DNA of 64,000 bases, taken from positions 1 to 64,000 of the forward strand of contig JAMAHW010000074.1 in the NCBI GenBank assembly GCA_023627715.1. Direction: 5' to 3'. The DNA is from Periconia sp. R9002 (lineage: Eukaryota; Ascomycota; Dothideomycetes; Pleosporales; Periconiaceae). Made by a program: the position numbers and the translations under genes. Below, one piece after another: positions 45,150 through 56,607 of the stretch (within the stretch, counting starts at the first letter, position 1; every line of letters starts with the position of its first letter). The notes beneath the pieces are model-generated. The model did no database searches and was not told where the DNA came from. It was given only the letters and a program-made list of their open reading frames with translations.

Positions 45150-47532
45150 TCATTCCAACTTTTTCAAAGTACTTTCATCTACTGGGTCTGTGCCTTTGAG
45201 TGAACGAATGATTCCGACTATAGAAAGGTTATAAAGTCAGTAGAGTTCAAGTAGAACGATTTGCAGCCAAGGCCCAGGATAATACGTACCGCCTGCTTTT
45301 CTACTTGCCCCTTCTTCAGCCTGCCTTGTCCAGAAGACGTCCGCAGCGGTCATTCTGATGGATTTGCGTCGCTCCCTTTCCATCACATTCAAATGTCCTT
45401 TCTTAGTCTCACTCGCTTCCATCTCATCAAGATATTTCTTTCTCTCCGCGTACCGTTCGGCCCGTTCTGCGCGAATATGTTTCGATCCAATTACTTCCAA
45501 AGCCCAACGTACGCCGGCGCGGAATCCTAGGTAAATGTGCTCGGAGATAAAAATGGTAATGGGGAGGCTCCACCACTTTCCAGCTCCCCACACCAAATCA
45601 TTCCCAAAAAGATGTACGAGCGCAGCACTGTTCAGACTACCAAGCCAAGTAAGAGCTTCCAGGCTTCCGATCCAAGGTCCAATACCCTCGCCGCGTGAGG
45701 GATCCGGCCTTTGGCTTTCCAAGCAGATTTTCACAATATCAGCACGCAACTCGAACCAATTGTTGATGAAAAATCCAATGGGAACCAGAGGCCAGACAGG
45801 ACTAAATAGCGAAAGATAGCCCCATTGCAATACTAATTCTGCATAATCCTCTTGCACGTCGTAAGAGGGAAGCAGAGCTTGCTTGCGGACCCGAGTAAGA
45901 AAACGAGCCTCAGCAGGGTCATCTCCCTTCCTCCAACCAGCGTTCGAAAACCCTGTAAGCGTAAGGCTAGTGCGGTATACACGCCAGTATTCCTTGGCTG
46001 TGTTTTTGAGCCATGGAAGAGCCAGTTCTTCAAGCGCGCCTAAAACTTGACCGGTGATAGTGAGCGTAATGACTTCGTTTCGCAAACGATCCGGGTCCAA
46101 TGAGAAACTGAAATCTGGATTAGGTGTTACGCCAAAATATGGGAGGATCAGTGCTCGCAAGCGTGGGATAATCTTATCGCCAAAAGGAACATAGAGGTAG
46201 GCAGCCAGGAAAATAGGTAGATAATTGGTGATGGACTGTAGCACAAAACTCTTCTGTGTGAGAGACATTTCGAAAGCGTCCTGTGTTCTGTGGTTTTCAT
46301 ATTCAGTCAATTTCCCAGCAACGCTCTCTAGGCGGGCGTTGATAAAAGGTAGCAGTATAGCAAGGACCATGGTGGGAGCATATTCCTATTGTGTGTTAGT
46401 CACCCAATTAAATATTGAAAATGATGAGTGATACCAGATAATAATCATACGCTCCATCGTATCCCTCGCCTATGAGAGTTTCTAGAAGGAAGATCCCACC
46501 AATGACCAACACTAGGAAGGCTGTGCTCACGACAAGAAACGGTACAACGGCTAGCTGCCGAACTACGCGTTTCCATGGGGGGAAAATATGTCTTGTGCGA
46601 CCAGCCTCGTCAACCTCTACCTTCTCCCAATAGTATTGTGGTCTGTTCTTTTTCAGTTTGGTCACACCCCGAACGTTCCAACGGATAGATAGGTCGATCT
46701 CGCGGATCTTCCAATACTCCAAAAATGCCGTGCACCACATTCCAATAACGAGTGCAAATACTAACGAATATTTCTGAAGGAACGCCCAGGCCAAAATACC
46801 AACAACACATGGGAATGCAAGAGACAAAAAGTAGGCTTGAATGAAGGCAAAGTAAAAGGCTACTTTAGAGCCCCAGATATCGCGTATCCAGTCGAGATCA
46901 TTCGAGGTTAGGAACAGACGCTTGCTTAAATGGATCAAAAGCTCGCGATTCCTTTGTGGATTATGTAGCGGAAAGACTGAGGTAACATTCTCCCATTTCC
47001 CAAACCCGGGAGTAATAGCAGCACCCCCTTGTTCTTTCGGCCATGTAACAAGGTGTAAAGCCGATAAAAGGTCTTCAGCCTCGTAGTCTGCGACAGCAAC
47101 TGTGTCTTTATTGCCGCCGGGGTGTTGCTTCGTGATACCATAAAGCCAGTCCATGACACTTGGTAAAGATTAAAATGCATCTTTAAAATGGCATAAAGAA
47201 AAGAAAAGAGGTAAGACCCACCGAGAATGGTGAACCATATTGCCAAGAAGCTCCCGGGGTGCTTGGACGAAAATAAGTACCGATTCATCGTACCCTGGCC
47301 TCACTTCTGTGTGTAGACCAGTCGATTCTAGATCGTGCAGCAGCTGTGTGAACTCTTCAATGGCTACCTCGACGTCTAGACTCTTGTAAGGCCCTACCCT
47401 ATGCATAAGTATAGAAGGATTGCACTGACCGACCTGTCTAAAATCATAGACGACAACATATTTGTCATTGTAGGCGATGTGTGCACTGGTTACATCGTCG
47501 AAAAGTGCCGTGTCGGCTCTTCTGAGCTGCAT
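45150..47532 (-). CDS. TMEM16/anoctamin family membrane protein (Ist2-like scramblase/ER tether)
   Basis: The model is complement(join(45150..45217,45290..46385,46435..47158,47222..47532)), 732 residues, close to known fungal TMEM16 proteins. The cytosolic N-terminal domain includes YVVVYDFR and LLHDLESTGLHTEVRPG. About ten hydrophobic segments follow, among them FYFAFIQAYFLSLAFPCVVG, FALVIGMWCTAFLEYWK and LSLFSPVWPLVPIGFFINN with the acidic partner FELRADIVKICLE, which resembles the calcium-binding helices. Fungal relatives include lipid scramblases and yeast Ist2, which tethers ER to plasma membrane. Two points are uncertain. The C-terminus is either the last exon used here (GTACGT donor at 45289, CTATAG acceptor) or a read-through ending at 45237. 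A 36-nt in-frame segment in exon 1 (about 47426-47391) has GTCAGT and TAG ends and could be a tiny intron. Confidence 0.87.
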
Positions 47533-48451
47533 AGTCCAGATATAGAGACTGCTATTGAAGCAATTACTTATGCTGGCAGTCTCTTATTGAATGGAATGGT
47601 CTTTCGAAATAAGCAAGTGTACAGTACAGTCGCGTGGGCTGGTGTGAGAGATGATTTACGTGGGCGTTCGTTAGCTCTCGGGGGTCGGGTCTCGGGCTTC
47701 GGCACAGACGGCGCGTCGCCGTATACCGTGTTACCTCGACAAGGACCGAATGGATATGAAGAAAGAATCAAGTATTATGTATTCATCTATTGTGAAAACC
47801 AGTCTATGCTGGAATGGTGGAGGTGGAGGGACGAGGCACAGTGGCAGCATGGGATATTGGTGTCTGACATCGATTGTGGGGGCTAGGTATGCATCTGTGC
47901 GTGAGTGCTTCAGCTGCCAGGCAGCCATTGAGTGAGCATGAGAAATGTCAAACCATTGGTATAGGTACATATCAATAATCTACTTGACACATTGAGCAAC
48001 CTATGTACGGTATGCATATTTAGCCAGGTAGGTACATATAGTAAGTCTCCCGAGGCCACTTTCGTCATCTTTCGTGAACATTGAAATGTGCATTGGACGC
48101 GGACTCACGTGGCTTCGTCCCGTTGATCGGCGTTCCAGATTTAGAAACCTGCTGACATAAGTACATAATCACTTCTCCACCCCAACGCGCGCTCACCAAA
48201 CAACATTGTTAAGCAATGCATTTCCTTGTCTTCTTGCTCTCACTAATCCCCTGAATCCTTTGTCGCATTTTGCGTAGGATGATCCCTCAATGAAACGCCA
48301 TGCAACCAACAAAGCAACATTTCTTCGTGTGTTCTTCCCGTCTTTCTTTGAGAATCTCGGGTACTTCACCTCCCTATTTTCTGAACTGAATACGAATCGA
48401 AGTCATCGCAAGTAACCACCGTCACAACTCATACCTTAACAATTGTCAGTC
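47533..48451. other. Intergenic region between divergent genes
   Basis: About 920 bp shared upstream of the TMEM16 and DUF2293-like genes. No further gene was recognised. Confidence 0.5.
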
Positions 48452-49039
48452 ATGGCCCCTCAAGAACTTGTCGTTTCACCTAGTACACCCATGCCCCAAG
48501 GCTATGCTTTTCTCAAAAAAGGCATCAAGTACAAAACACTCCACTGTCGTCGCTTAACGCACGAAGCTGGAAAGACTGTCTACCGTGTCGAAGAGAACAA
48601 AAAGGTGCTCGGTATTCGCGTCCCAAAATCAGTTTATTTTCATGTTCAATCTCTTGCCAACGAAACCCTTTCGGCGCGTCGCCTCGCGACTGAACAGCGA
48701 GATGCAGCCCTCGTCCGCTCTGCAGCCGCCGAGCTAGATCATCAATTCCCTGACATACCGAAGATCGACAGAGAAAATGTTTTGAATCATGGATTCAGAA
48801 AGCATTCTGGAAGAGTTGGCCGGACAAGTCAAATCCCCATGCCACGCAAAATCTTGTATGCTGTCATTGCCCATATCAGACATAAACATACAAATTACGA
48901 CCAGATGCTACGTGATGGTCTCCCTAGGGATGAAGCGAGGAGGGTCGTCCAGAAAAAGTTACAGAAAATTTTGCATCAATGGGGTACTACCCAGGGTAGG
49001 CCTCAGCTAAAAGGAAAGAGCATCAAGCCTAACCGCTAA
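48452..49039 (+). CDS. DUF2293-like protein
   Basis: An intronless 195-residue basic protein starting at the ATG in TCATGGCC, a good context. The last 70 residues (about 120-190) contain PMPRKILYAVIAHIRHKHTNYDQMLRDGLPRDEARRVVQ, here quoted in parts: KILYAVIAHIRHKHTNYD and GLPRDEARRVVQKKLQKIL. This matches the DUF2293 pattern as I remember it, a helical domain of unknown function in fungi. The N-terminal half has a Lys-rich patch (KKGIKYKTLH) and the C-terminus ends in basic KGKSIKPNR, so nucleic-acid binding or nuclear location is possible. No signal peptide or membrane helix is seen. The family assignment is from memory and the function is unknown. Confidence 0.68.
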   Translation: MAPQELVVSPSTPMPQGYAFLKKGIKYKTLHCRRLTHEAGKTVYRVEENKKVLGIRVPKSVYFHVQSLANETLSARRLATEQRDAALVRSAAAELDHQFPDIPKIDRENVLNHGFRKHSGRVGRTSQIPMPRKILYAVIAHIRHKHTNYDQMLRDGLPRDEARRVVQKKLQKILHQWGTTQGRPQLKGKSIKPNR

Positions 49040-49523
49040 TCAATAATTCAGATCTTACTTGGTACTTCAATGACGCGCAAGATTCACCATTGTGATCATG
49101 TGTTCATTCCTAGCCAATCAGTGGCGGAAATGCAACACAGCTTCGTAGCCCGGATTTGACGTGCCAACCGGCCGTCGGTGTTTGCATTTATCTCCGCGTC
49201 CAACGCGCTAAGCGATCTATGTCTACATACCAAAGGCCTAATCCGACGTATCTTTTTCATGTGTAGAATACTAAGAGCTCTCTCTCGGATCCGAAACATG
49301 AAAACTGAAAGTAACATGTGGCTTGGTGTTGACGTACACACCATACTATACGGGAGGAGTTAGATGCGCCGAACAACAGACAACGGAATGTCATCGCTAA
49401 TCAACATCGTTGCATAAAAGGAATCTCGTCGGCGCAATATGCTATCTCATCAACAACGACAACTACCCTCTCCTTCAATTCTATCTTAGATCAAAAGCAC
49501 CATCAGCCGCGCCTTTTTTCAAC
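49040..49523. other. Intergenic region
   Basis: About 480 bp. No feature was recognised beyond the probable promoter of the downstream NmrA-family gene. Confidence 0.5.
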
Positions 49524-50540
49524 ATGTCCAAACAGTATGCTTCCAATCAGCCATCAGGCTACAGGAACCAGATTCGGAATGTCGCCATTGTAGGCGCAAC
49601 GGGCAACTCAGGCAAATATATGGCCAAGTCACTGCTCGCCAAGTCCTCCTTCAAGATTACCGCCATTTCTCGCGCAGGTAGTTCACCGCCCCCCGACGGT
49701 GTTCATTTACTCACAGTCGACTATTCCAAACCCGAAACTCTAGTTGAAGCCCTCAGAGGTCAGGATGTCCTCATTGTTACCATGTCAGTCAGTGCACCCG
49801 CTGGTACAGCTGTTGCTCTCTACGAAGCAGCTGCCAAAGCTGGCGTACCATGGATCTTGCCCAACGAATTTGGAAACGATACTGATGATACGACTGTTGG
49901 AAATGACACCTTTGTCAACGAGACGAGAATAAAAGAAAGAAAGGCGATTGAGACCGCGGGCGTATCCAGTTGGGTCGGCGTTTGTACGGGGTTTTGGTAC
50001 GAGCACTCATTGAGTGGTGCCGGTTGGTTCGGCATTGATGTGCTCAACAAGGAATGCGTATTCTTCGACGATGGACTACAGCGTATCAACAGTTCAACGT
50101 GGGCGCAGGTCGGACGTGCTGTGGCAAATCTTTTATCTCTCCCAATACTGCCGGAGAATGAGGCTGATAAGAGCGTGACACTGGATTCGTACCGCAACCG
50201 TTTCGTCTACGTCTCTTCATTTGCTGTCAACCAGCGCGAAATGTTGGACTCGGTTCAGCGCGTCACCAAGACTACGGATGCAGATTGGAAGATATCGTCT
50301 GAGAATTCGAGGGAGCGATATGAGGCAGCTAAGCAAAAGATGTTTGCTGGGGATCGTGCGGCATTTGGGCGAGTCTTGTACACGAGATATTTCTTTCCTG
50401 GTGAGAATGTGGGATTGCCTGAAGTTACGAAGGGTCTGGACAATGAGAAACTCGGGCTGCCAAAGGAAGACTTGGACGAGGCCAGTCAGCGCGCCATTGA
50501 TTTGGCCAGCAGTGATTATTGGAAGCAGTATGGTCACTGA
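49524..50540 (+). CDS. NmrA/isoflavone reductase-like NAD(P)-binding protein
   Basis: An intronless 338-residue protein from the ATG at 49524. The N-terminal Rossmann fold is intact: NVAIVGATGNSGKYMAKSLL with GxxGxxG. Next come ITAISRAGS (the basic residue after strand 2 suggests NADPH), DVLIVTMSVSA, and AAAKAGVPWILPNEFG, a phrase typical of the PCBER/isoflavone-reductase group of atypical short-chain dehydrogenases. A Lys-containing segment (ETRIKERKAIETAGV) follows where family members carry the catalytic lysine. Such enzymes reduce phenolic or other ring substrates; some are redox sensors. The frame is open upstream to 49410, but that part lacks family similarity. Unlike the NmrA-like protein at 11185, it keeps all three motif glycines. 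Confidence 0.87.
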   Translation: MSKQYASNQPSGYRNQIRNVAIVGATGNSGKYMAKSLLAKSSFKITAISRAGSSPPPDGVHLLTVDYSKPETLVEALRGQDVLIVTMSVSAPAGTAVALYEAAAKAGVPWILPNEFGNDTDDTTVGNDTFVNETRIKERKAIETAGVSSWVGVCTGFWYEHSLSGAGWFGIDVLNKECVFFDDGLQRINSSTWAQVGRAVANLLSLPILPENEADKSVTLDSYRNRFVYVSSFAVNQREMLDSVQRVTKTTDADWKISSENSRERYEAAKQKMFAGDRAAFGRVLYTRYFFPGENVGLPEVTKGLDNEKLGLPKEDLDEASQRAIDLASSDYWKQYGH

Positions 50541-52517
50541 GACTTCATAGCCTCATCAGTAAAGCCAGGAATCTAGTGACATCCATGACCTTTAGTAGTA
50601 CATCTATAAAATGCCAATTTTTGACGGTTGGAGTGGTCCGCACTTCGGATGACTGTCGCCAATTTTTTTTTTCAGTTTTTCAAACGTAAAACCCATCTTG
50701 AACTTATTAAAATCCGATGATACATCGTCTACACTCTGTATAAGGGGAATAGTCTGTTCGACACCCTGGGATTGCGTCAATTGTAACTGCTTTCAGTTCT
50801 CAGGCCCAGCATGTTGATGCGTGACATGCTATGTTGATCAGGCTAAGGCTTGGATCTCAAAAACTGACGCGAAACAGCGAGGTATCCGCCCTCGTGAATT
50901 TAAAGCAGTGTAAGGATACAGTTCCAATCTTTCAGAGTCCCTTCTACCCTTCTTCAGCCCATCAATTTCCTCAAGCCTGTCAAATCTATTCAGAGCTCAT
51001 GAAGTATCCCTAATTCGACTTACACGATCATACCATTTGCTAAGACAATGTAGCAAGTTTGAGGATTGATCGACGAGGGGAATATCGAGTATGAGATCAT
51101 TCCATTCCTCCATATCTAATTCAAGATAATCACGGTCACAGAGACCCCAAAAGGTACCAAGGTCATGTTTCCTTGCTAATGTTATGCGCATGAATTCTCT
51201 TTTTGTTAATCGTCCCTTTCATATCGTAAAACTCTGTTACAACGGGGCTCGGTTGGAGTTGACAATATCTAGAATCGTATATTGTGGCCATGAATATCAG
51301 GCCATGTTTAGGCGCTAAGGTGGGGTGCTATCGGCATGTGTGATGTGGATCGGTAGCGACCCCAGGTTTCGGTAGGGTATGAGAAAACAAAAGAAAATTT
51401 CGGCTGGCCTACCCACACGGGGAAATAGTCTGTCTACTGTCAAGGAATTATATTCGGAAGACTGCAATTTCCATCCTCATGCTCGCGTGGATACAGCTGG
51501 CTTCAAATTCCTGGTTCACGTAGTCAATGATTCAAAATACGCTTGCTCATCAAAGAATGCCTGAGAGCACCGCATGTCAAACATAGCTGGCCATTCTAGA
51601 AGCACTTTCGTTGGAAGGCTTTCGGCACATCGTGACACAACCGCGGTACGCTGCACAGAAAAGGTCTGGATCAATATATGTTTGGAAGTTAAGAATCTTC
51701 CTCGGACCCAACAGTGATATTTTTTTTAGAACGACAAAAAAAGATTCAAACCGGGTGAAACCTCGTGAAACCAGATGCGATACTTGGTACAGTTTTGCTT
51801 GAGGCAACTTGTGCGTAAATCTGATCATAGTAGTAGTATAATTCGTCACGTTCCCAATCTAACATCGATGTGCCTCGATGTCTTCTGACAAGGCGTCCAT
51901 TTCCTAAAACCATTCGTCCGTACTGTGAACCCAAAATAGTTGTGACAAGTTCTGATCGGTCCACTGGAAGATTTCAGTGTCTCGAAGTATGCCCCATGTT
52001 TGTAAGTCCACGGAGAGGTTTTCGCCTCGGAAGTATTTGTCACGTATACTCCGGTTTTCATTGTCCTGATTGGCTTCGCAACATGCGCACATGCCCTTGA
52101 ACTGACTGGAACCCAGTCTTTTGAAGTTTATCCACCTATTCAATGGAGATCCTGAGCATCTCCGTTACAGGGTAACGAGTGAAGTTACTTGCATAGTATG
52201 GGCTCCTGTCCAACAAACATGTTTTACCCTAGCTACCTAGCGATAAATTTAGGAACTCCTACGACATTCCGTTTAATGAATGAAGGACTGGTGTCCAGCT
52301 AGTAGAGCCTACAAAAGCGCCCATATGCTTTCGACTTCACAAAATCCACAGCTCGCAGGTCGTTCCATTGCATTCTTTGAGGTAGTCTTGTGATATCGAA
52401 GCAGGTCTTCCGTTTTTGTTCTCCTATTCGTTTTACGCAGGAACGTACTCCAATCTTTTTCAGAGACGACAGACTTCTTGTCTAAGGCTTAGCCATTCTC
52501 TTTTTCAGCTGTTCGCT
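50541..52517. other. Long intergenic region, possible degenerate gene on the minus strand
   Basis: Nearly 2 kb without an intact gene. On the minus strand protein-like pieces occur in different frames: 52143-51904 (contains DKYFRGENLSVDLQTWGILR), 51964-51746 (SMLDWERDELYYYYDQIY) and 51191-50997 (HDLGTFWGLCDRDYLELD). They could be remains of one broken gene, or chance. No family is recognised. Confidence 0.35.
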
Positions 52518-53645
52518 ATGAGATTCATTCTGGGCTTGGTAGCCGTTGCCACGGTCGCTCATGGCTTGTCATTGGACTTGGCGAGCCCAGGTAGCATCGC
52601 CAAACGAGGGAAACCTGCTCAGGCGCTTGCCGCAGATTCTGCTGCCACATCTGCTGTAGGAGCTGGAGGGTAAGTCAACGTTCTAAGATCCCCTTGGCAC
52701 TCATGGTTATGGGGCTCCTTCAAGCATCTTCTTTGATTTTCCCTATCTAACTAGCACACAGAACCGCCCAGGCATCAACACCTCCACCACCCCCTCCACC
52801 CCCTGCTGGATCTGGAACTCCTCCCCCACCACCTCCTCCTCCTCCACCGGAGTTAGCAGCAAACGGGTACATTTTCAACTTTAATCAGATCTACAGCACT
52901 TTACTCACCAACTATAGAACTGCGCCTCCTCCTCCGCCTCCTCCACCGGTGGATGCCGCAGCACCACCTCCCCCACCAGAGTTAGCAGCAAACGGGTAAA
53001 TCTTCAACGTTTAATCAGACCCAAAACCTTTTACTTACCAACTATAGAACTGCGCCTCCTCCTCCCCCTCCTCCACCGGTGGGTGCTGCAGCACCACCTC
53101 CTCCTCCACCCCCGCCAGCAGCTGTCGCGGCTGCAAACGGGTAAGCTCTTCTCCATTTGTATGAAGAAATATACAATGAACTTCATTCTAATCTGAGAGC
53201 ATAGGACTGCGAGCCCACCTCCTCCGCCACCGCCGCCCCCACCTGCCAATGGGTATGTAAAGTGGTGATCCAACCCCCTGGATCTGCACCTTTTTCCATT
53301 CTGTGGAGATCATAATGGCTTTTACTAACTAAATCATCTAGAACTGCCACCCCACCTGACGCCAAGGGTAAAGGGAAAGGGAAGGCGAAGGGTAAAGGAA
53401 AAGCAAACGCGGCTCCCCCGCCTCCCCCCGCAGGTTCCGCTGCAGCTCCCCCTCCTCCCCCAGCCGGTCAGTACTACAACGTATCCAAGTCGTGTGTGAC
53501 TCGAGCTAACATGTCATCAGCGTCTGCAGCAGCAGCTACCGGAGCCTCTGCTACCCCCAACGCAGCTGCTGCCGAGTCGCTCGGGAGACGCGCGGCAAGG
53601 TCTAAGCTGAGAAAGGTTCGATCGCGGATGAACAAGATGAACTAA
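52518..53645 (+). CDS. Secreted proline-rich protein built from duplicated exon-intron modules
   Basis: The model is join(52518..52669,52762..52866,52918..52995,53048..53140,53205..53252,53342..53466,53521..53645), 241 residues in seven exons. A signal peptide (MRFILGLVAVATVAHG) is followed by a possible Kex2 site (SIAKRGKP). Exons 2-5 encode poly-proline blocks separated by short Ala-rich linkers, for example TAPPPPPPPPVDAAA. Exon 6 adds a Lys/Gly stretch (KGKGKGKAKGKGK) and the C-terminus is basic (RRAARSKLRKVRSR). The first five introns are all in phase 2, splitting a glycine codon. Introns 2-5 sit in the peptide A-N-G-T, so each divides an N-glycosylation sequon. The second and third introns are similar in sequence, and exons 3 and 4 start identically. 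The protein is probably an extracellular or wall-associated polyproline protein; function unknown. Confidence 0.8.
52867..53047 (+). repeat. Duplicated intron-exon module in the proline-rich gene
   Basis: Intron 2 (52867-52917) and intron 3 (52996-53047) share GTA, TTCAAC, TTTAATCAGA, TTTACT and ACCAACTATAG at equivalent positions, with exon 3 between them. The same exon start, AACTGCGCCTCCTCCTCC, follows both introns, which shows a fairly recent tandem duplication. Confidence 0.85.
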
Positions 53646-53941
53646 TAGGATCAATATTAAGCTCCGGGTATAGAGTTATCTGTTATAAGAAACCACATAT
53701 TGTGGCGTATTAAGATAATAACTATGTACTGTAGCCATCCTAGTTGGATGTAGCCAACTTTGTACCCGCGATATAAAGACGTTGTCACCTATATATAGCT
53801 CTTGAAATCACAGAGAGGTGACTAGTACCAGACCGCATTTTTGTGATAAAATTTACTAATAGTACAAACTAACTTTAGACATGTTCTTTCTTCCTGTCCC
53901 ATTTGCAGTGGATGAAAGATTAATGAACCTCTTTTCACACA

Positions 53942-55235
53942 CTATTCACATCCTTCTAGCAACCTCTCAACCTCGTCCGTGATATCCACATAAGGAAATT
54001 CCGTTCTGTTGCCCGGTTGAGCATCTCCAAAGAACTCCTCATTCATGTAGATCCTACTGCCGATTTGCACAACCGCAGTCACATTTCCCCCGTGGGCTGA
54101 CGTTACATTATTACTAACCTGCCCTAGTCCCTCGGCTGTATTCCACAAACCGTCTCTGCTTCTCAAGACTTCGACACCACTTGCAGGTACGGCTATGAGG
54201 AGGACAGTGTTATGGTATTTCGGGGGCAAATCTGGAAGGGGGTTTGGTCAGCATCTCTGCATAGAATGCATGTAACAATTGCGCTAGATTGTTTATATAG
54301 AAGTAGGATGAACGGAAAGAATCCACTCACAGATAGCATCTGATCCGCTAATCGACCTGGGTGGGATGATTGGTACTGTGGTAGGCAGACCCTTCGAGGC
54401 CGTCATATCGAACTTAACTAGCGAGCCATTTTGGCCATGCGCGTTATCGTTGGCGAGCAAGATGTCGCCCGTAGCTGCAAGTCCTTGAAACCCAGTAACG
54501 GTATGGTTTCCATCGCTGTTGAACCATTCGTTCACTTCAGTTCCGTTGTTCTCCACTCTAAGAATACTTGACGGAAAAGTCCCAACAACGTATACATTGC
54601 CATCGTTGTCGAACTCAACGTCTTGGAAGCCTCCGTATCTGCCTTGGGTCGTTTCGGTGAGGTTCACCCGGTAGAGTTCTTTTTTCGCTAGGGGATCCCA
54701 GAGCAGGAGGAGGTTGGTGCCGGAAATGTCTTGGCCGCCGGTATCGAACGCTGCGCCTGCATTGACAACGATAGAGGTGAGGTTTGTGTAGGGGCTGGTA
54801 GCTACGCCGCTGAGATGGAAAGCTGGATTCTCTGCATTTGGGTTAGTCATACAAGTGCTTCGTGCGTTTGTTCTCGAGAAACATCAGTGGCACCCACGTG
54901 TTATATTGGGAAAAGAGATAATCTCAGTAGTGCTCTTGTGAGGGTCGTGAATTGCGAGTGTAGCGTTGAATAAAACACTTGAAGATAGTTAACAGAGGAC
55001 GATGAACATTTATGTGTTCAAGGGGATCATCATACCCGATGTATAGCAGACACAAGTTGGCATCGAAGAAAGCATTCTCAGGGTACAATCCCAATTGATC
55101 AATCAAGAAAGTTCCAGTTGGCTCAGGGCATGGTACACGAGAGGCAGGGTAGTTCGGCAGTGGGGTGCTATCGACAGCCAACAAAACAGTTGACAGGAGC
55201 GCAGCAACGCGCAAGATTCCATTGGGCTGCAACAT
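53942..55235 (-). CDS. Secreted protein of the six-bladed beta-propeller (SMP-30/TolB-like) type
   Basis: The model is complement(join(53942..54231,54331..54831,54898..54977,55036..55235)), 356 residues. It begins with a signal peptide (MLQPNGILRVAALLSTVLLAVDS). Propeller-like strands include GTFLIDQLGLYPENAF, GGFQDVEFDNDGNVYVVGTFP, SILRV, VTGFQGLAATGDILLANDN and GGNVTAVVQIGSRIYMNEEFF. The pattern of D/N-G-N-hydrophobic turns is typical of SMP-30, gluconolactonase and related propellers. Length and look also recall the fungal Tri14-like group of unknown function, though I cannot confirm it. The exon 2 donor is GTGGGT, and joining ITQ to NPAFHLSG keeps the frame. Several N-glycosylation sites are present. 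No catalytic residues can be assigned. Confidence 0.75.
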
Positions 55236-56056
55236 GGTATATGTTTTTTTCGACGGAAAGTACTTTGAAGTCTTGATTGAAGTATAAGAAGATAAATTGT
55301 AGTAAAGACGTAGTAATGAGTGAATGCTCCCTCTAAACATGGAGTCTCTTTTGCTTCAATTATATATTTTGCTATCCAACGGAAAGATTCCGATATTTGA
55401 AAATTCAACTTTAGAAATATCATCATTTGCTGTGATTATTAACGGTATGAGTGGGTGCGGATTACATTATCATGTACACACGGAGTTCAGATATCTTGGC
55501 AGGGATAAAACACGAGGTGGTGGTGGAACTGCGGAATTCATTCTCTGATTATCAAACCGAGAAATAATAAGCAGGACACCAAAGCGGAATCCGTTAAGCT
55601 AAATTTGAGAACACGCTGGGAGCTACCACCCTGCTGAATCGATATGTCCACTTTCTTCGGGATAAATGTGGCTTCAAGATCAATTGATCATGTACTTTAC
55701 AGGACTCTGTCCGCGCGGACTAGGATCCACATGTCGCGAGCACAAAGTTGGCTGAATGCAACTAGGATTGATGGCTATACCTACAACGATGATTGTCTTA
55801 ATACGCCGCACCATGTGGTGTCTCAATAAAAGACGACATTGTATCTAGAGTTTAATATCTACTGTCTTCTCTTTGCTATACAACAAGTTTCCCTCGCGCT
55901 TCCTCTTGACTGGACAGGGGTAGATTATACGGAAGTTAGGAAAGTATTGAGATAAAGACATGCTTCCTATTTGGTCTTACATCTCATACCGCATAGGACA
56001 GCTATGCTTTTTCTCCCCCCTCTCATTTTCCTAATTCTAATCAGGAACATAATCAA
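55236..56056. other. Intergenic region
   Basis: About 820 bp; no coding sequence or RNA gene was recognised. Confidence 0.5.
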
Positions 56057-56588
56057 TCAAATACTAAGAGCCGTCGCGCCTAGCACACCTGTTGCTATTC
56101 CAATAGTGGTACTCACAGGCATGCTAGGATAGTGGCGACTGCAGGCATCAACTAGATGTGGAGCTTTGCAGCGGCTTGGTGTCGGGTCATTGGCTCCCGG
56201 ATTGGTGGCCGTAGTGCTGTTTGAAGTTGATGTACGATTCGATGAGGTCGTTGACGGAGAAGACGACAAAGAGGAGAGAGATATTGATTGCCCGGTTTCG
56301 TTTTGGGGTTTGATAGGGAAGCTGCGGCTATTGGCATCTGCATTCGTCCTGCCTTCTTGGAATATGCTGAGGTAGAACATATTCGATATAGAAAGATCCT
56401 CCCTTGTACCAAGAAGTGATAAAGAATGACGGATACTCACGTTTTTGCCTCACCAGGTGGCGCCCATAGGGTATCGATGGTGGAACCCACGAGATAGACG
56501 GGTTTGGGATAGCCGAGAAGTGGAGATAATCCAGTCGAGGAAATTCCAGTGTAATGAAACGGCTACTATCTCCTACTACTTCAGTCAC
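56057..56588 (-). pseudogene. Fragment of a Ser/Thr-rich, possibly GPI-anchored protein
   Basis: The apparent pieces are complement(join(56057..56356,56438..56588)). The intron has a GTGAGT donor and CCAAG acceptor and joins HLVRQK to QGRTNADANS in frame. The upstream exon reads DSSRFITLEFPRLDYLHFSAI and the C-terminus has a Ser/Thr-rich spacer (SSSPSTTSSNRTSTSNSTTA) followed by a hydrophobic end (STTIGIATGVLGATALSI) without basic residues after it, as in GPI-anchor signals. No in-frame ATG or signal peptide was found before the TAA upstream of 56607, so the gene is 5'-truncated or its first exons are unresolved. Family unknown. Exon borders are approximate. Confidence 0.4.
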
Positions 56589-56607
56589 TGTTGTGTTATC
56601 ATCGCGT

